Below are positions 34,607-45,512 of a DNA stretch of 64,000 nt, piece by piece (positions within the stretch are counted from its first letter, which is position 1; each line of letters begins with the position of its first letter). This stretch comes from Ephydatia muelleri (Eukaryota; Porifera; Demospongiae; Spongillida; Spongillidae), in NCBI GenBank assembly GCA_013339895.1, contig JABACO010000001.1, forward strand, positions 15,866,990 to 15,930,989, given 5' to 3'. The notes below the pieces were generated by a model. It saw nothing but the letters and a program-made list of their open reading frames with translations. It was not told the DNA's origin and made no database searches. The position numbers were made by a program, and so were the translations under genes.

Positions 34607-34977
34607 CTGGGCAGGCTGGCTGCAGCACTGATGACGCCCAACACCACATTCCAACTGGAGTGCAGTGCCTGCAGGCGTGACTGGAGGACCTGTCCAACAG
34701 ATAACGTACTGAGCACAGATCATATACATGTACCATGCACACTGTTATTTGCGCAGTAGCAGAGAAGACATACATGTACATGTACAAAGTGAAGGGGAGG
34801 AGGCCGGTGGTGTTGTAGCTGATCACAGTAGTAAGGGCAGGACACCCGCCAGAGCACCATTGCAATACAAACTGAAGTTGATGAGGATGCCATTACTATG
34901 AGTTGGCAAGTTCCAAGACACAATGATGTAGGTGGAGCCCACATTCTGCACCGACACAGCATCAAATCCATCCGGTG
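34607..34977 (-). CDS. fibronectin type III domain gene fragment
   Basis: Minus strand. An exon starting at 34977 (acceptor CCCCCAG) encodes an FN3 domain start: PDGFDAVSVQNVGSTYIIVSW, then LPTHSNGILINFSLYCNG. The second half of the domain (VISYNTTGLLPFTLY) lies further on but in another frame, so there is a one-base gain or two-base loss at about 34840, either a mutation or an assembly error in a G-rich spot. A likely next exon is 34607-34689 (GGACAG| ... CCCAG|GTACAT), reading VLQSRLQALHSSWNVVLGVI. A further possible exon at about 34090-34180 reads LILSRTNDIVISVFINKII and ends at GTGAGT. FN3 followed by such helix-rich segments would fit a large REJ- or GAIN-like surface protein, but that is conjecture. 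Confidence 0.5.
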
Positions 34978-35267
34978 CTGGGGGAAGGAGGGGGAAGAGG
35001 ATGACATCACATAACGACAATCACATCACACATACATGTACATGTATCATAGATTATCTATGCATGTATATAGTCAGTGACACACACATACACATGCACA
35101 CACAATCACACACACATATACACACGCACACACACTCATGCACACACACACATGCACACACACATGCCCCACATGCCTGCTTCTCCTGTTGTGATATTCA
35201 CGTATACGATGTAACTGACTACGCCGCTGGACACAGCTATATATATGGACATGTACATGTAGCCCAC

Positions 35268-35271
<4 letters not shown>

Positions 35272-35299
<28 letters not shown>

Positions 35300-35515
35300 T
35301 ACGCTACTAAATTCACACAGTATACTCACCAAAACACCTGCGTCTCAGAAGATGAAAGCATGAAGGGCATACGTAGTTCGATCCATGCATGCATCATTGT
35401 GCCTAATTGATGCGCTCCACTTCTCCAGTGCAAGTGACGCACAGCAGCAAAGTTAATTTTAATTTGTGTATCGGTACAATTATTTAATTATAATTGTAAT
35501 TCAAATTGTCTTGAT
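35272..35515 (+). repeat. G-run and dispersed repeat copy A
   Basis: A run of about 27 G (35272-35298) is followed by a block from 35299 that recurs in opposite orientation at about 60530-60793 (shared CTACGCTACTAAATTCACAC, CCTGCGTCTCAGAAGATGAA and CCTAATTGATGCGCTCCAC). GTAGTTCGATCC resembles an RNA polymerase III B box, but no matching A box was found, so a SINE origin is only a possibility. Confidence 0.65.
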
Positions 35516-35866
35516 AGTTACGTCACAGCTATTAAAATTTATAACCGTTAACCCGACATGTTGACGCAAGGTATTACGTAATGACTACTCTGGTTATGAA
35601 TAAATCATGCGCGGTAGAAATTAAATTATTGTCTTGATTTTAGTTTACGAATGGTTCATGATATAATCTAATAAAGCACAGATTCACAATCAGTCCGATT
35701 TATCATAAATTATAAACGTGTTTGAAATTCAATTTGAAAAACAAAAGCAAGATGACCGCCTATGTATGGGCCATTTCTCCATATGCAATGTACAGAGGAC
35801 CAATCCTTTTGGAAAGTGCATGTAGCAACATGCACCTACATGTATCTCAAGTGAGGGCACTATGTC

Positions 35867-37560
35867 ATGTATAAAGGACTTCGATACATCTCCCATCATG
35901 TCAGTGCAACATTGATTGCATCATATTCTTCATCTGGATGTTATAATAATGAGGATGCACATTTGAATCGTGCGATTGATATGTTTAATAAGCAAGTCAC
36001 ATTCTTTGAGAAGATGTCTTCTAGCTCTATTGCCTCTTCACCATTTAGTCAGAAACCTTTATCATCAAATGTAGATGGGTTTCAATTCCAGCAACTTATA
36101 AAAAAGTCCTCACTGGCTGATATATGGAACGTTCTATACGAAAATGGGTCTTGTGGATTTTATTTTAAAACATAAAAGTTAAATCGATATATCTTCCGAA
36201 ATATTAACGCTATCGGGTTCCTATTTTTAACACAACATACCACACCATTACTATATGTGAAAATCCATTTTGGTGTCTTACACATGCGGGGTACCGACGT
36301 TTCAAGGTCCGATACCCTGTAGGGTTCAAAACGGCCACATCTTCAGGTAGGAGTGTCCAATTCGGTTCAAAATAGGTACCTATGTAGAAGGGTCCTACCG
36401 CTATTGATTTGTTTTGTTCGTTAATTTTTGATTTATCCGTTATGGAGATACAAGTGTGCAAAGAAATTGCATATTTCCCGGGCGTTACGCGCCATTAACG
36501 TATTACGAGGACGTCCTCGAGCCAGTCGTAATTACGTTAATGGCGCGTAACGCCCGGGAAATATGCAATTTCTTTGCACACTTGTATCTCCATAACGAAT
36601 AAAGCAAAAATTAACGAACAGAACAAATCAATAGCGGTAGGACCCTTCTACATAGGTACCTATTTTGAACCGATTTGGACACTCCTACCTGAAGATGTGG
36701 CCGTTTTGAACCCTACAGGGTATCGGACCTTGAAACGTCGGTACCCCGCATGTGTAAGACACCAAAATGGATTTTCACATATAGTAATGGTGTGGTATGT
36801 TGTATTAAAAATAGGAACCCGATACCGTTAATATTTCGGAAGATATATCGATTTAACTTTTATGTTATAAAATAAAATCCACAAGACCCATTTTCGTATA
36901 GAACGTTCCATATTCTGTTTCAGCAAAAAATGCTGCATCATGACTTTCAGTCGGCTAAGCTTTCATCACACTGCAGGGAAGTGGTGGCTGGGCTTAGACT
37001 ACTTGTATGGATCTCTATGCCCTGGTAGCTCCCTGGACCCCTTAGGCCACCATGCAACCACTTGTAAAAGATGGTGTGATGTTATATTTGCCAGAATAAA
37101 CTTCGAGACATCTTGGTGGAATCCTTCCACAATGCACATTTGTTGGTCCAGGTGGATTCAGGTGCAGGACTCAGCACAGACCTTTCCCAGACAAGATCGG
37201 TGGATTTTATTGTACACGACTGGAAATCGAGGAAGCCTTTGACATCTGTGTTGTCTCATACACCACTTAACTCAAAATTAATGTCTGTCTGCAGCGGGAG
37301 CAACACCAGGTGCAGCATCAGAGGCAGCTGAACACACTGCCAATGATGCATAGTGCGCTGAATTGGGGTGGGTGTCCATCCCTCTATAGTGATGGAGACT
37401 TACTGGACATGAGGTAAGGAAGCTCAACAAGGTGTATCTCGACTTGCATCTCGCCTTGCTGTCCACAACTGAATACCTAAAGTCCATGGCAACCTATGCA
37501 AGGCTGAACATCTCCCTGATCAGGGCAAACTCTCGGGCAATTCTATCCTGATCCTACATA
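35867..37560 (+). pseudogene. retroelement-type multicopy protein fragment, split by a foldback
   Basis: The first part (35868-36121) reads LRYISHHVSATLIAS...SSSG, then PLSSNVDGFQFQQL. The second part (from about 36960) reads KWWLGLDYLYGSLCPG, LDPLGHHATTCKRW and, in another frame, GLSTDLSQTRSVDFIVHDW, with remnants to about 37545 (RLNISLIRANSRAIL). WWLGLD...CP...LDPLGHHAxTCKxxGD is a signature I recall from the C-terminal region of multicopy reverse-transcriptase-associated proteins in sponges and corals. The family name is uncertain. Frameshifts and stops show it is dead. The two parts are adjacent in the family, so the foldback at 36122-36913 interrupted an existing copy. Confidence 0.6.
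36122..36913. mobile_element. 792-bp foldback with two 381-bp arms and divergent twin ORFs
   Basis: Arms 36122-36502 and 36533-36913 are inverted copies of equal length with only about eight mismatches that I can find. They are separated by a 30-bp spacer that includes the palindrome GAGGACGTCCTC. Each arm carries the same ORF pointing outward: 36210-36461 (minus, 83 codons) and 36574-36831 (plus, 85 codons), both starting MHTCISIT and sharing GPFYIGTYFEP. I do not recognise that peptide. It may be coding by chance. RNA across the element would form a very long hairpin. No clear target duplication. Confidence 0.9.
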
Positions 37561-39301
37561 TAGATTATGCCATTAGTTCATTAAGATTACTTGAGCGTGC
37601 ACGCATCTATTATTAGCAATCTGATTTGTAAGCTAGAGGAGATACGCGTAATAAAATTACATATAGTTGTATCATTTCATTGAAAAGGATGACACTTTAT
37701 AATCAACCAAAATGAAAGAACATAATAATGTTGCTGCACAAATGCTACCATACATAATCCAGACAAACTCATGATTAAAGCAATATTTTGGCTTTGCCAG
37801 CTAACACTGAACGCCTAATATCGGACCACGCTGAACTAAATAATACAGCCGGAGTTCTGCGCACTATTTTAGAATTCATTACTTGGAGACCTGTACCTGT
37901 GGCGTCATTGCTCTGAGTATCCAATAGGAAATGTCTTCTTGCATAATTATTGTTTGTGAATAGGGATGCGACCAATTTGTTGTTCGAGCCATTTTACACC
38001 TCCCACTGCTGCCATGTACATATGTATGCATAACCGGAGGACATGCAGGTGTGTTTTAGATTGTGCGTCGCCCAATTCACTCACTGCATATTGATATCGA
38101 CGTTATCAAAAAAAGTTTAAGAAAGCATAGTTACCTATAAGTGAGCGACTTTGTAGTAAGTGTTTTATCCAGGATGCCTCGAGACGGCTATATACAACTT
38201 CAATTCGAAACGTTAAGAATGAAACGTCCGGCTTTAGGGCATCCAGATATTGCTGGTTCTTAAGCAGTATATGGGACGGTGTCCAGCAAAATCACCCTTC
38301 TGGAGTTTAAAATTTATCACTTTAAAAATTGTACGTTACTCAACTTAGCATATCTTCACAACGGTTTGATATTTTACTTTCAAATTTCGTACACTTGTTC
38401 ACACATCATTTCTCTCTGTGCAAACCTATTTTAGTGCTCTAGCTATTAACCATGCCGTGGTTGCAAAGGTCTCTAACCCAATGGGTTAGAATTCCACACT
38501 TCTCCAGATACGAGCGATGATAACACGTCAAATTTGGAGTGTACATAGAAGAGTCCTGTAGCTATTGATTTCTGCAGATCGTTAAGTTTTGTCTTATCCG
38601 TTACGGAGATATAGATTGTCAAAGTAGCTCTTCATTTCTCGCCACTCACGTTAGCAACCCAATTCCCATTCTACCGAGTACCGATGCGATTATGTAATCG
38701 ACACGCCTTTTCCCCAAAATTTACGTATGAATCCGGCCCGCTTTGAACTATCGCTCAACTAGCTGCTGCCAGGCCCGTGCGTTTTGGAAAGGGGGGGTTC
38801 GATTAAACGCCAGGGAATAAAGGGGGCGTCGGTCACAAAATACGGGAAGCTTTGAGAATATTTTCCCATCAGTCACACAAGATCAGCCCTCACTTCAGAC
38901 ACAAGGTCAGTCCTCTCCACGTCAATGCACACAGACATGCGATCAGATTGAGAGTCAGTGCGAGAGAGACTGTAGGTAGGCTATGCTCTCTGTACCAAGG
39001 TGTACACTGTCCCCTCCTTCCCATCACAATAAGTGGGTCCAACTATTCCAGTTGTCAGGAACAATCTCTCTCAGGGATGGGAAAAGTTTACACAAAACCC
39101 ACAACAAATAACCCTCCTAATTAAATAGGTGGTACAAATGAAACCACAAAGACATCTCTCAGCTCTTTGGCCTTCTACAACACATTTGATACATAAACAT
39201 ACAAACTTGTGACAACACCAAACATGTACATAGCCAAATACAAATGTCACATAGTCTACATATTCAGTAGGCACACAAAGCTTTCCATTTGAGTTTGTCA
39301 C
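37561..39301. other. no recognised gene; diverged copy of the foldback arm
   Basis: About 38340-38660 matches one arm of the 36-kb foldback at a lower identity. Shared landmarks are TAGAAGAGTCCTGTAGCTATTGATTT (arm: TAGAAGGGTCCTACCGCTATTGATTT), CTTATCCGTTACGGAGATA and ACCCAATGGGTTAGAATTCC. So the arm belongs to a dispersed family. The rest shows no gene. Confidence 0.5.
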
Positions 39302-39411
39302 CTGTAGGATGGCTGGCAGTCCATGCCACATTGTTCATCAAGATGGGTCCAATCCCTGGCCCATACCAGGTGGTCCCCACTGAGCCTGGAACCTTAACTT
39401 CGGCAGACCAC
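39302..39411 (-). pseudogene. SRCR second-exon remnant
   Basis: On the minus strand an AG acceptor (GACCCAG) precedes GTGGTCTGCCGAAG, coding VVCRS, the start of SRCR exon B as at 4780. After a one-base shift the frame continues GSVGTTWYGPGIGPILMNNVAW, the usual SRCR middle strand, and ends TCCTACAG|GTGACA. A TAA in the first frame, the frameshift and the loss of two cysteines (W for C after NNVA) show it is non-functional, or a sequencing error is present. It is on the opposite strand from the main SRCR gene and 26 kb away. Confidence 0.5.
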
Positions 39412-40084
39412 CTGGGTCTGTACACTTCACTAACACTCAAGAGGAATTATTTTTAACTGACTAGATTGGGGGGAGGAGGGAATATCTTGAGAGTAGTGGG
39501 GGACAAACAATCTGCCATGATAACATGATGTGATGGGGAGGAGGGGACAGTAGAAATAGGAAGGAGGGGGACAGTGATGGGAAGGAGGGGACAGTGATGG
39601 GAAGGATGGGACAGTGATGAGAAGGAGGGGAGAGTGATGTAGAGCAAGGGGAACAGTACAGCACAACTAAATGGCTGACCATCTCTTGAGCATTGTTTTC
39701 CACATTGTCATGGTGTTACCTTGGTGGCCCCCACCATTCTTATTGCAAAGATGAATGTTGAAGGTGGGAATCCAGTGTAGGAATACAGGTAAAGATCTGA
39801 GTGTTGGGGAGGAGGTGGAGTGGGGTTGTGGTGTTTGGCATAGCAATAGTTAAAAACAGCAGCACAAGCACATGTTGCAGAGGTACAAGATACCAACCAT
39901 TACCCTGTACAAGCTTCAAAAGTCACTGCAAAGCTTAACCCCCTTACAACCCGATTCTAAAAGCTGTGTGGCCTTCATTTGTGTTAAATTTGCAGCTGCA
40001 TTGTCTCCCTCTCAGCCCAGGATACTGAGCAGTTGAAAATGTTTCTACACATGCCCAAAACCACCTATGCATGAAAAAATTTAT
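39412..40084. repeat. 20-bp GGGACAGTGATGGGAAGGAG minisatellite and flanks
   Basis: Four to five copies of GGGACAGTGATGGGAAGGAG or variants between about 39530 and 39645. The rest of this stretch has no recognised gene. Confidence 0.7.
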
Positions 40085-40164
40085 ACATGTACATACATGT
40101 ACACGCATTACATACATCCATACATCCATACATCCATACATATATACATACATACATACATACA

Positions 40165-40198
<34 letters not shown>

Positions 40199-40495
40199 CA
40201 TATATACATACACACATACACACATACATACATAAATACATACATACATACCTACGCACACACACACATACATACATACACACACACACATACATACATA
40301 CATACATACATACATACATACATACATACATACATACATACATACATACATACATACATACATACATACATACATACATACATACATACATACGCACACA
40401 CAGGTAATACACATGTACACAACACAACACACATAACACATACATAGATGAACATGCAAATACATACATACATACATACATACATACATGCAAAC
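40085..40495. repeat. (TACA)n tetranucleotide array
   Basis: About 400 bp of TACA/CATA repeats with CA and TATA interruptions. It explains the long Tyr/His/Ile and Cys/Met/Tyr/Val frames in both directions. Confidence 0.97.
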
Positions 40496-40499
40496 ACAC

Positions 40500-41560
40500 T
40501 CATATCCCATACATCGGAGGACATCTTGCAATTTTTTTCAAATCAAATTTTACACAAGCTTACTGTGTTCTAAAAATAATTCTAAGTACTATATGCATTT
40601 TTCATTCAGTTTACGTAACGCATCGTGAAACTAAAATGAAGACAAAAAATTAATTTCTACCGCTCTATAATTTATTCATAAAAGAATAATGTTATTGAAA
40701 GAGTTAAGAATATTAACGATCATTTACTCACGAGACGTCTACTAAGCTGCAGACCGTGGTCATCATAGCAATCTTGTTTGCTACCGGTACTTGAAACTCT
40801 ACCGGCGGATCCTCACTGGAGGCATCCAGCGCATTGATAAGGCAATGGGGTGGTGTCAAACAATACTGATTTCTGATACGTCAGTGAGTTTCATATATGT
40901 ATGAATGTACGTGCGCTATAGGGTTAAGATAGGAAGAGATGTGGAGGGGGGGGGGGGGGGGGGGAGATTTAGCTTGAGATGTGCGAGTTTGCATGAGCAT
41001 TTCCTATTCTATACTTTTCCTTATTAGTGTGTTCGCTGACAGCTGGACGAGGTCATTACTATAAATTTGAACTTCCCCCCCCCCCCTCTTTCACTCTCAT
41101 GCAGCACACACACATATGCACACACACACACACACACGCACACACACACATACGCACACACACACACACGCACACACACACATACGCACACACACACACA
41201 CACACACACGCAGACACACACACAGATCACTTGAGAGCACAACAGGATCAAGCTGTACTTCATAATACCTATTCCTACTTTAGCAGCAGAGAAACAACTA
41301 TTATACTGCAGTAGCAAAGATAGCACTCTCCAGCTTCAACTTCTATAGAGTGTGGTGCAGTCATGTACATGTACATGTGGACTAACAAAAAAGGAAACAC
41401 TTCTTTAGGTAGGGAATTTACTATTACAATCACATATGTGCATGAAATAAAACAAGAACTCAATACATATAGGTGTATATGGCATTTTAAGTTTCCAAGG
41501 GAGGTACTTTGTAATGTTGTTCTTCATTTGGGAACAATTCATAAATAACCAATACATGTG
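40500..41560. repeat. segmental duplication, copy 1
   Basis: Aligns in pieces with 43185-44965. Shared landmarks in the same order are GGAGGACATCTTGCAATTTTT / GTAGGACATCTTTCAATTTTT, TATATGCATTTTTCATC, TCACGAGAC, TTCGCTGACAGCT, a CA tract (41105-41225), GATCACTTGAGAGCACAACA, ACTCTCCAG and CAGTCATGTACATGT. The copies are quite diverged, so the duplication is old. Confidence 0.7.
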
Positions 41561-41779
41561 CAATCGATGTGTTGCCATTGGATCATGCAGTTGTTTGCAA
41601 TAGTATACTTTGTTCTGTATGATTTGCTTACTTTGTCATGTGCACACCCATACACAGACATATAAGCCACACAAGCACGCATACATAGCACATTCACATA
41701 CACATGCACACACAAGTATTACATACACAGCACAACCACAAGCATAGATAGATATTCACACCACATACATTTATGCACG

Positions 41780-42186
41780 CAACATATGGGTGGCGTACGG
41801 CCCACCCACACATTCATACATGTACATGCAACCTGCCCACACACACATAATACACACACATATGCGTATGCATACACTTATACAGTTGCAACCATGCAGC
41901 CTTAATGTTACTGTTTATCAAGGCATGTCCTCATTCTCTCCATCTCATCCTTGTTCCTCACATCACCTCTCTTCCATCGCTTTTTTTTTCCTTTCCTCCT
42001 TTTTCTCTACCCTCTATCCTTCCTCTTCCCCCTGTCTTCCCCTCCTGCCTTTGTTTTCTCGCACCACCATTCTACCTCCCTCTTCCCTGTCATTTTTTGG
42101 CTCTGTAACCTACATTCCTCTGGAGGCTTCATCACGTTGATCTTGTGTAAACTCACTGTGGTCCATGAATAATGATGAGTGGGCAA

Positions 42187-42234
<48 letters not shown>
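41780..42234. repeat. dispersed repeat with polypyrimidine core, copy 1 of 3, plus CA tract
   Basis: The order CA-rich start, TGTTTATCAA...TGTCCTCAT, CT-rich core, CTTGTGTAAACTCACTG, AATAATGATGAGTGGGCAA and CA tract (42188-42234) recurs at about 49925-50560 and 50790-51085. The CT core differs in length in each. Confidence 0.6.
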
Positions 42235-42237
<3 letters not shown>

Positions 42238-43339
42238 CTGAACAATGTAAAGAACTATAGCAGTGTGTCAGATGGCACTGCAGCATCACCATACACAGTT
42301 CAACCTCAACTTGAGCTTATGCAAAAATGTTTCAGTGTTGTAAAAGTATGTGTGTGTGTGTGTTTACAATCTTCATGCATGTATACAACTTGTATATATG
42401 GACATGTATGGACATGTACCAAGCAAGTTTCTGTGTGGGTTGGTGTGAATGTGTTTAAGCACTGTGGTTTTCTTATCATCACATCAATGGGAGGGTTACT
42501 GCATCAAAGGATAGTATGTAGTCTACATGAATGTGTGTGTGTATCTGTGTGTGTGAGTCTGTGTGTGTATCTGTGTGTGTGAGTCTGTGTGTGTATCTGT
42601 GTGTACTGTATCAAAGGATAGTATGTAGTCTACATAAATGTGTGTGTGTGTGTGTCTGTGTGTGTGTGCTCAAAAAGTCCTTGTGGTTATCTTCACATCA
42701 CAATATGAGGAGCTACCCTACTATGTGCACACACACACAGGGTTTAATGAAGATAGTCTACACACACTTTACTTCCTTTGACATATCCAGAAATGGCCCA
42801 TACATAGGTTAAAGTGATGTCGTACAATAATTTACTTCACCAGCAGCATGTATTTATATTTCTCACAGCATTCGTACCTCTCCCACCTCCATAGATTGAA
42901 CCCTCATTGCAAAGAAGTGCTCTTGATCATGCAGAGATTATAGTGTGAACGGAAAATTATAAAGACTTTACTACTAGTACATTGACCAACTCATGTGAAG
43001 TGCAAAGCCATCATGTACGTCGCTTTTTTCTTGTTTCTATTATGTTTTGGTCCCAGTAATTAGGATCATATTTGTTGTATGCTCGTCGTTTTCTCGACAG
43101 AAGCGAATTGATACTCATTCGTTGCTCAGTGAGAATTATTTCTTTCAGCTGGGTTCCATTTACAGGAGCTGAAGTAGCCCAGAAATGGCCCATACATTGT
43201 AGGACATCTTTCAATTTTTTTTCAAATTGAATTCAAAACTAGCTTAAAATTGTTATTTTTATATGTATTTTTCATCAAGTTAGCGTTACACATTTTAACG
43301 CTACATTCAAGACAATTTTTTAATTTGTACCACGCATTA
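42235..43339. other. TG-rich stretch, one weak minus-strand ORF
   Basis: TG/TGTA runs at 42345-42365 and 42530-42670, the latter containing a repeated block (AAAGGATAGTATGTAGTCTA twice). A minus-strand frame at 43011-43214 ends with a basic segment (SLLSRKRRAYNKYDPNYWDQ) after a possible acceptor near 43165. It might be a real exon but matches nothing I know. Confidence 0.3.
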
Positions 43340-44965
43340 TTAACTCTTTCACGGGCAACAGAGCAATATTGCGCCACAGGTGCTATACTATAGCCACTCT
43401 GTTTATGTAAACAGTTAACACTTTGCAGTCAACAACATATTGATCAGTTGTTTCCTGGTCATATAGTGCAAGTTGTTTGCTAACTATGTTTTCCTGCAAC
43501 ACGCAACACTTTTACTTTGCACAAACATGTTTACCGTAATAATTGGCTTTGCCCGCTAAAGAGTTAAAACAGATATGTTATGCTGTAAATTAAAAATAAT
43601 ATGAACTTAACTAGACTAGAATTACTAACTAGCTAGCTAGCTAGTTCACGAGACATCGTCACTGGAGTTTGTGAGACTCTCGAGTATATGACCGTGATGT
43701 TATAGCCTCACTTACCCTCTAATTGCCAAGGTTTAATGCATGTGTTTAAATATGCGACATGATTGGCAACTGCGTGAATCTCATGCTAAATGTGAGACTT
43801 TGTGATCGAGCGTTCCCCATTCAATTACTTTCGATGCAACTGTCATTTTTAAAATTGTATTCGCTGACAGCTTCGAAGTCTTTTACCATTAATGTGAAAC
43901 ACCCCGCCCCCCAGATTTTCACACGCTAGAGATATTACACGCACACACATAAACACACAAAGCTAAACACACACACACATAAACACACACAGCTACTCAC
44001 ATACACACACATACACACACGGAGATCACTTGAGAGCACAACAGGATTGAGCTATAGAGGGGTTACAGTGTCATCATGGGAAGTTCGCTGCCATGTTTGT
44101 TTGGTGTCCTAACTATTATACGTCATCATTTATAAATACGTGTGATGTACGTGAACACTATTTTTTGGCCTGTTCAAGAGGCACTACTTCAGACTTAGTA
44201 GCAGTGTTGCAAGAACATGGTACATGTATATGTGCCACAACTGTACCAGGATTGCTTACTTGGGTCAGTGATGGTCCTCTGTTTGGCTTTGGCTGAAATG
44301 ATTGCACAGGTCATTTATTTGCCTACCAAGTCATTTTAGATGCCTACCAGTTCACCAGGTCATATGGGTGGTCCACCAGGTCATATGGCACCAGGTCATA
44401 TAATGGATGCCTATCTGTTATCACACCAACTGTGTTGTCCCTTCAGCGTTAGGCCGACCTAAATAATATAACAATATAGATGTTTGTCTAAAGCCAACTG
44501 TACCTATTCATGTCCTATGCTTCATCGCTACCTTGCAGGGAATAGACCAACCTGGACCTTCAACTGGTGCCGAGGATCATGAGTCTGCAGATCATACACA
44601 CAACAGTGAATTGCAAGACAAAGACTATGGCTGTGTTCCTGGCAGGAGGAAACGAAGGTCCAGGAAAGTTGTGCTGTAGTGAGCAGAGAGACAACAGTAG
44701 CCACTCTCCAGTTTTAACTTCAAGACAATGTGCAGGTCGCAGTCATGTACATGTGGATGAATGGAAAGAATATACTTCTTCAGGTCAACTATTGAACACG
44801 TGTATATGTGCATGAAATTAAAAGAAATTTTTAACTCAACCTATGTATGTACATATGTATCGAATTTTAATTTTAAGAGAGGCACTTTGCAGTATAAGTT
44901 GGCAAGGGTTCCAGGATGTGCAATCGGTATTTTGCCAGAAGTTGTAGGATACTTAGTATGATTAA
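43185..44965. repeat. segmental duplication, copy 2
   Basis: Counterpart of 40500-41560, enlarged by the mini-element at 43340-43567 and by about 0.5 kb near 44.1-44.6 kb that has no match in copy 1. GATCACTTGAGAGCACAACA is at 44025. No gene is recognised in either copy. Confidence 0.65.
43340..43567. mobile_element. TTAA-flanked mini-element, piggyBac-like ends, copy 2
   Basis: TTAACTCTTTCACGGGCAAC at the left and TTGCCCGCTAAAGAGTTAA at the right form about 19-bp inverted ends flanked by or including TTAA. It is 228 bp with no ORF. It sits in the second copy of the segmental duplication, and the corresponding place in copy 1 (about 40675) lacks it. A second member is at 9754-9989. Confidence 0.75.
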
Positions 44966-45069
44966 CTTACATTGTCATATGATAGACATGTACACACACA
45001 CACACACACACGATAGGGTGTGTAACCGGTTATCAGGTTATTCGGGTTATTCGGATATTCGCAAAAACC

Positions 45070-45170
45070 TAGTCTCGTACCCAGACCCATGTTTTCACAG
45101 CAGCGGATGTATTACATCACCGCTACGTGAAAAGTGGGTCTGGTAAAGTCCTATACTCAATTCTGTCCAG
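45070..45170 (+). repeat. left terminal inverted repeat of the RecQ/DIRS element
   Basis: About 101 bp, near-identical in inverse to 48496-48602. The differences are a few substitutions and two small indels around CAGCAGCGGATG and before CTCAATTCTG. Confidence 0.85.
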
Positions 45171-45239
45171 CTTCCCCAGAATGTTGGGGAACCAATCAGA
45201 TTCGAGGTATGCGGTAATTGCATACCTTTGTTATAATTA

Positions 45240-45512
45240 ATGATTAATTACCAACAAATGGAGAGAGCAATCGAATCCGCGTGCAAACGTCTGGGGTATT
45301 CGAAGTTAAAAGAAGAGCAGCTACGAAGTGTAGTTGATGTATTGAGTGGGCGCGATGCATTTGTGAGTTTTCCAACGGGATATGGCAAGTCCCTATGTTA
45401 CGCCATTCTACCGTGGGCGTTTGATGAAGTAAGGAGTATTGACAAAAAAAGCATTGTGATAGTTGTTTCGCCGCTTGTGAGTTTGACTATGGATCAGGTT
45501 AGGGATCTATGA
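45240..45512 (+). CDS. RecQ-like DNA helicase, N-terminal fragment
   Basis: A 90-codon ORF, with ATGs at 45240 and 45258. It carries the opening motifs of the RecQ family: motif 0 (KLKEEQLRSVVDVLSGRDAF, with the Gln that contacts adenine), motif I / Walker A (FPTGYGKSLCYA) and motif Ia (VVSPLVSLTMDQVRDL). RecQ helicases unwind DNA 3'-5' using ATP. Here the DEAH box, motifs III-VI and zinc/WH domains are missing because the frame stops at 45512 where DIRS-type sequence begins. The stop TGA overlaps the next ATG (ATGA, 45509-45512), and TGACTATGGATCA occurs on both sides of the join (45486 and 45510). That points to a recombination or insertion joint through a 13-bp microhomology. It lies inside the TIRs and so is probably the element's original gene, not a host gene. 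Confidence 0.75.
   Translation: MINYQQMERAIESACKRLGYSKLKEEQLRSVVDVLSGRDAFVSFPTGYGKSLCYAILPWAFDEVRSIDKKSIVIVVSPLVSLTMDQVRDL

Noticed and set aside
34186..34865. Minus-strand 219-codon frame treated as one protein
   Set aside because: Only its first part is FN3-like; the rest is translation of the intronic GGAGGGA polypurine tract.
39944..40531. Long open frames (up to 195 codons) rich in Cys/Tyr/Met/Val or His/Ile/Tyr
   Set aside because: They are produced by the TACA/CATA tetranucleotide array, which has no stop codon in several frames on both strands.
45240..45512. Host RecQ helicase gene first exon
   Set aside because: It lies inside the TIRs and 9-bp duplication of a mobile element and stops at foreign DIRS sequence, with no plausible downstream helicase exon.
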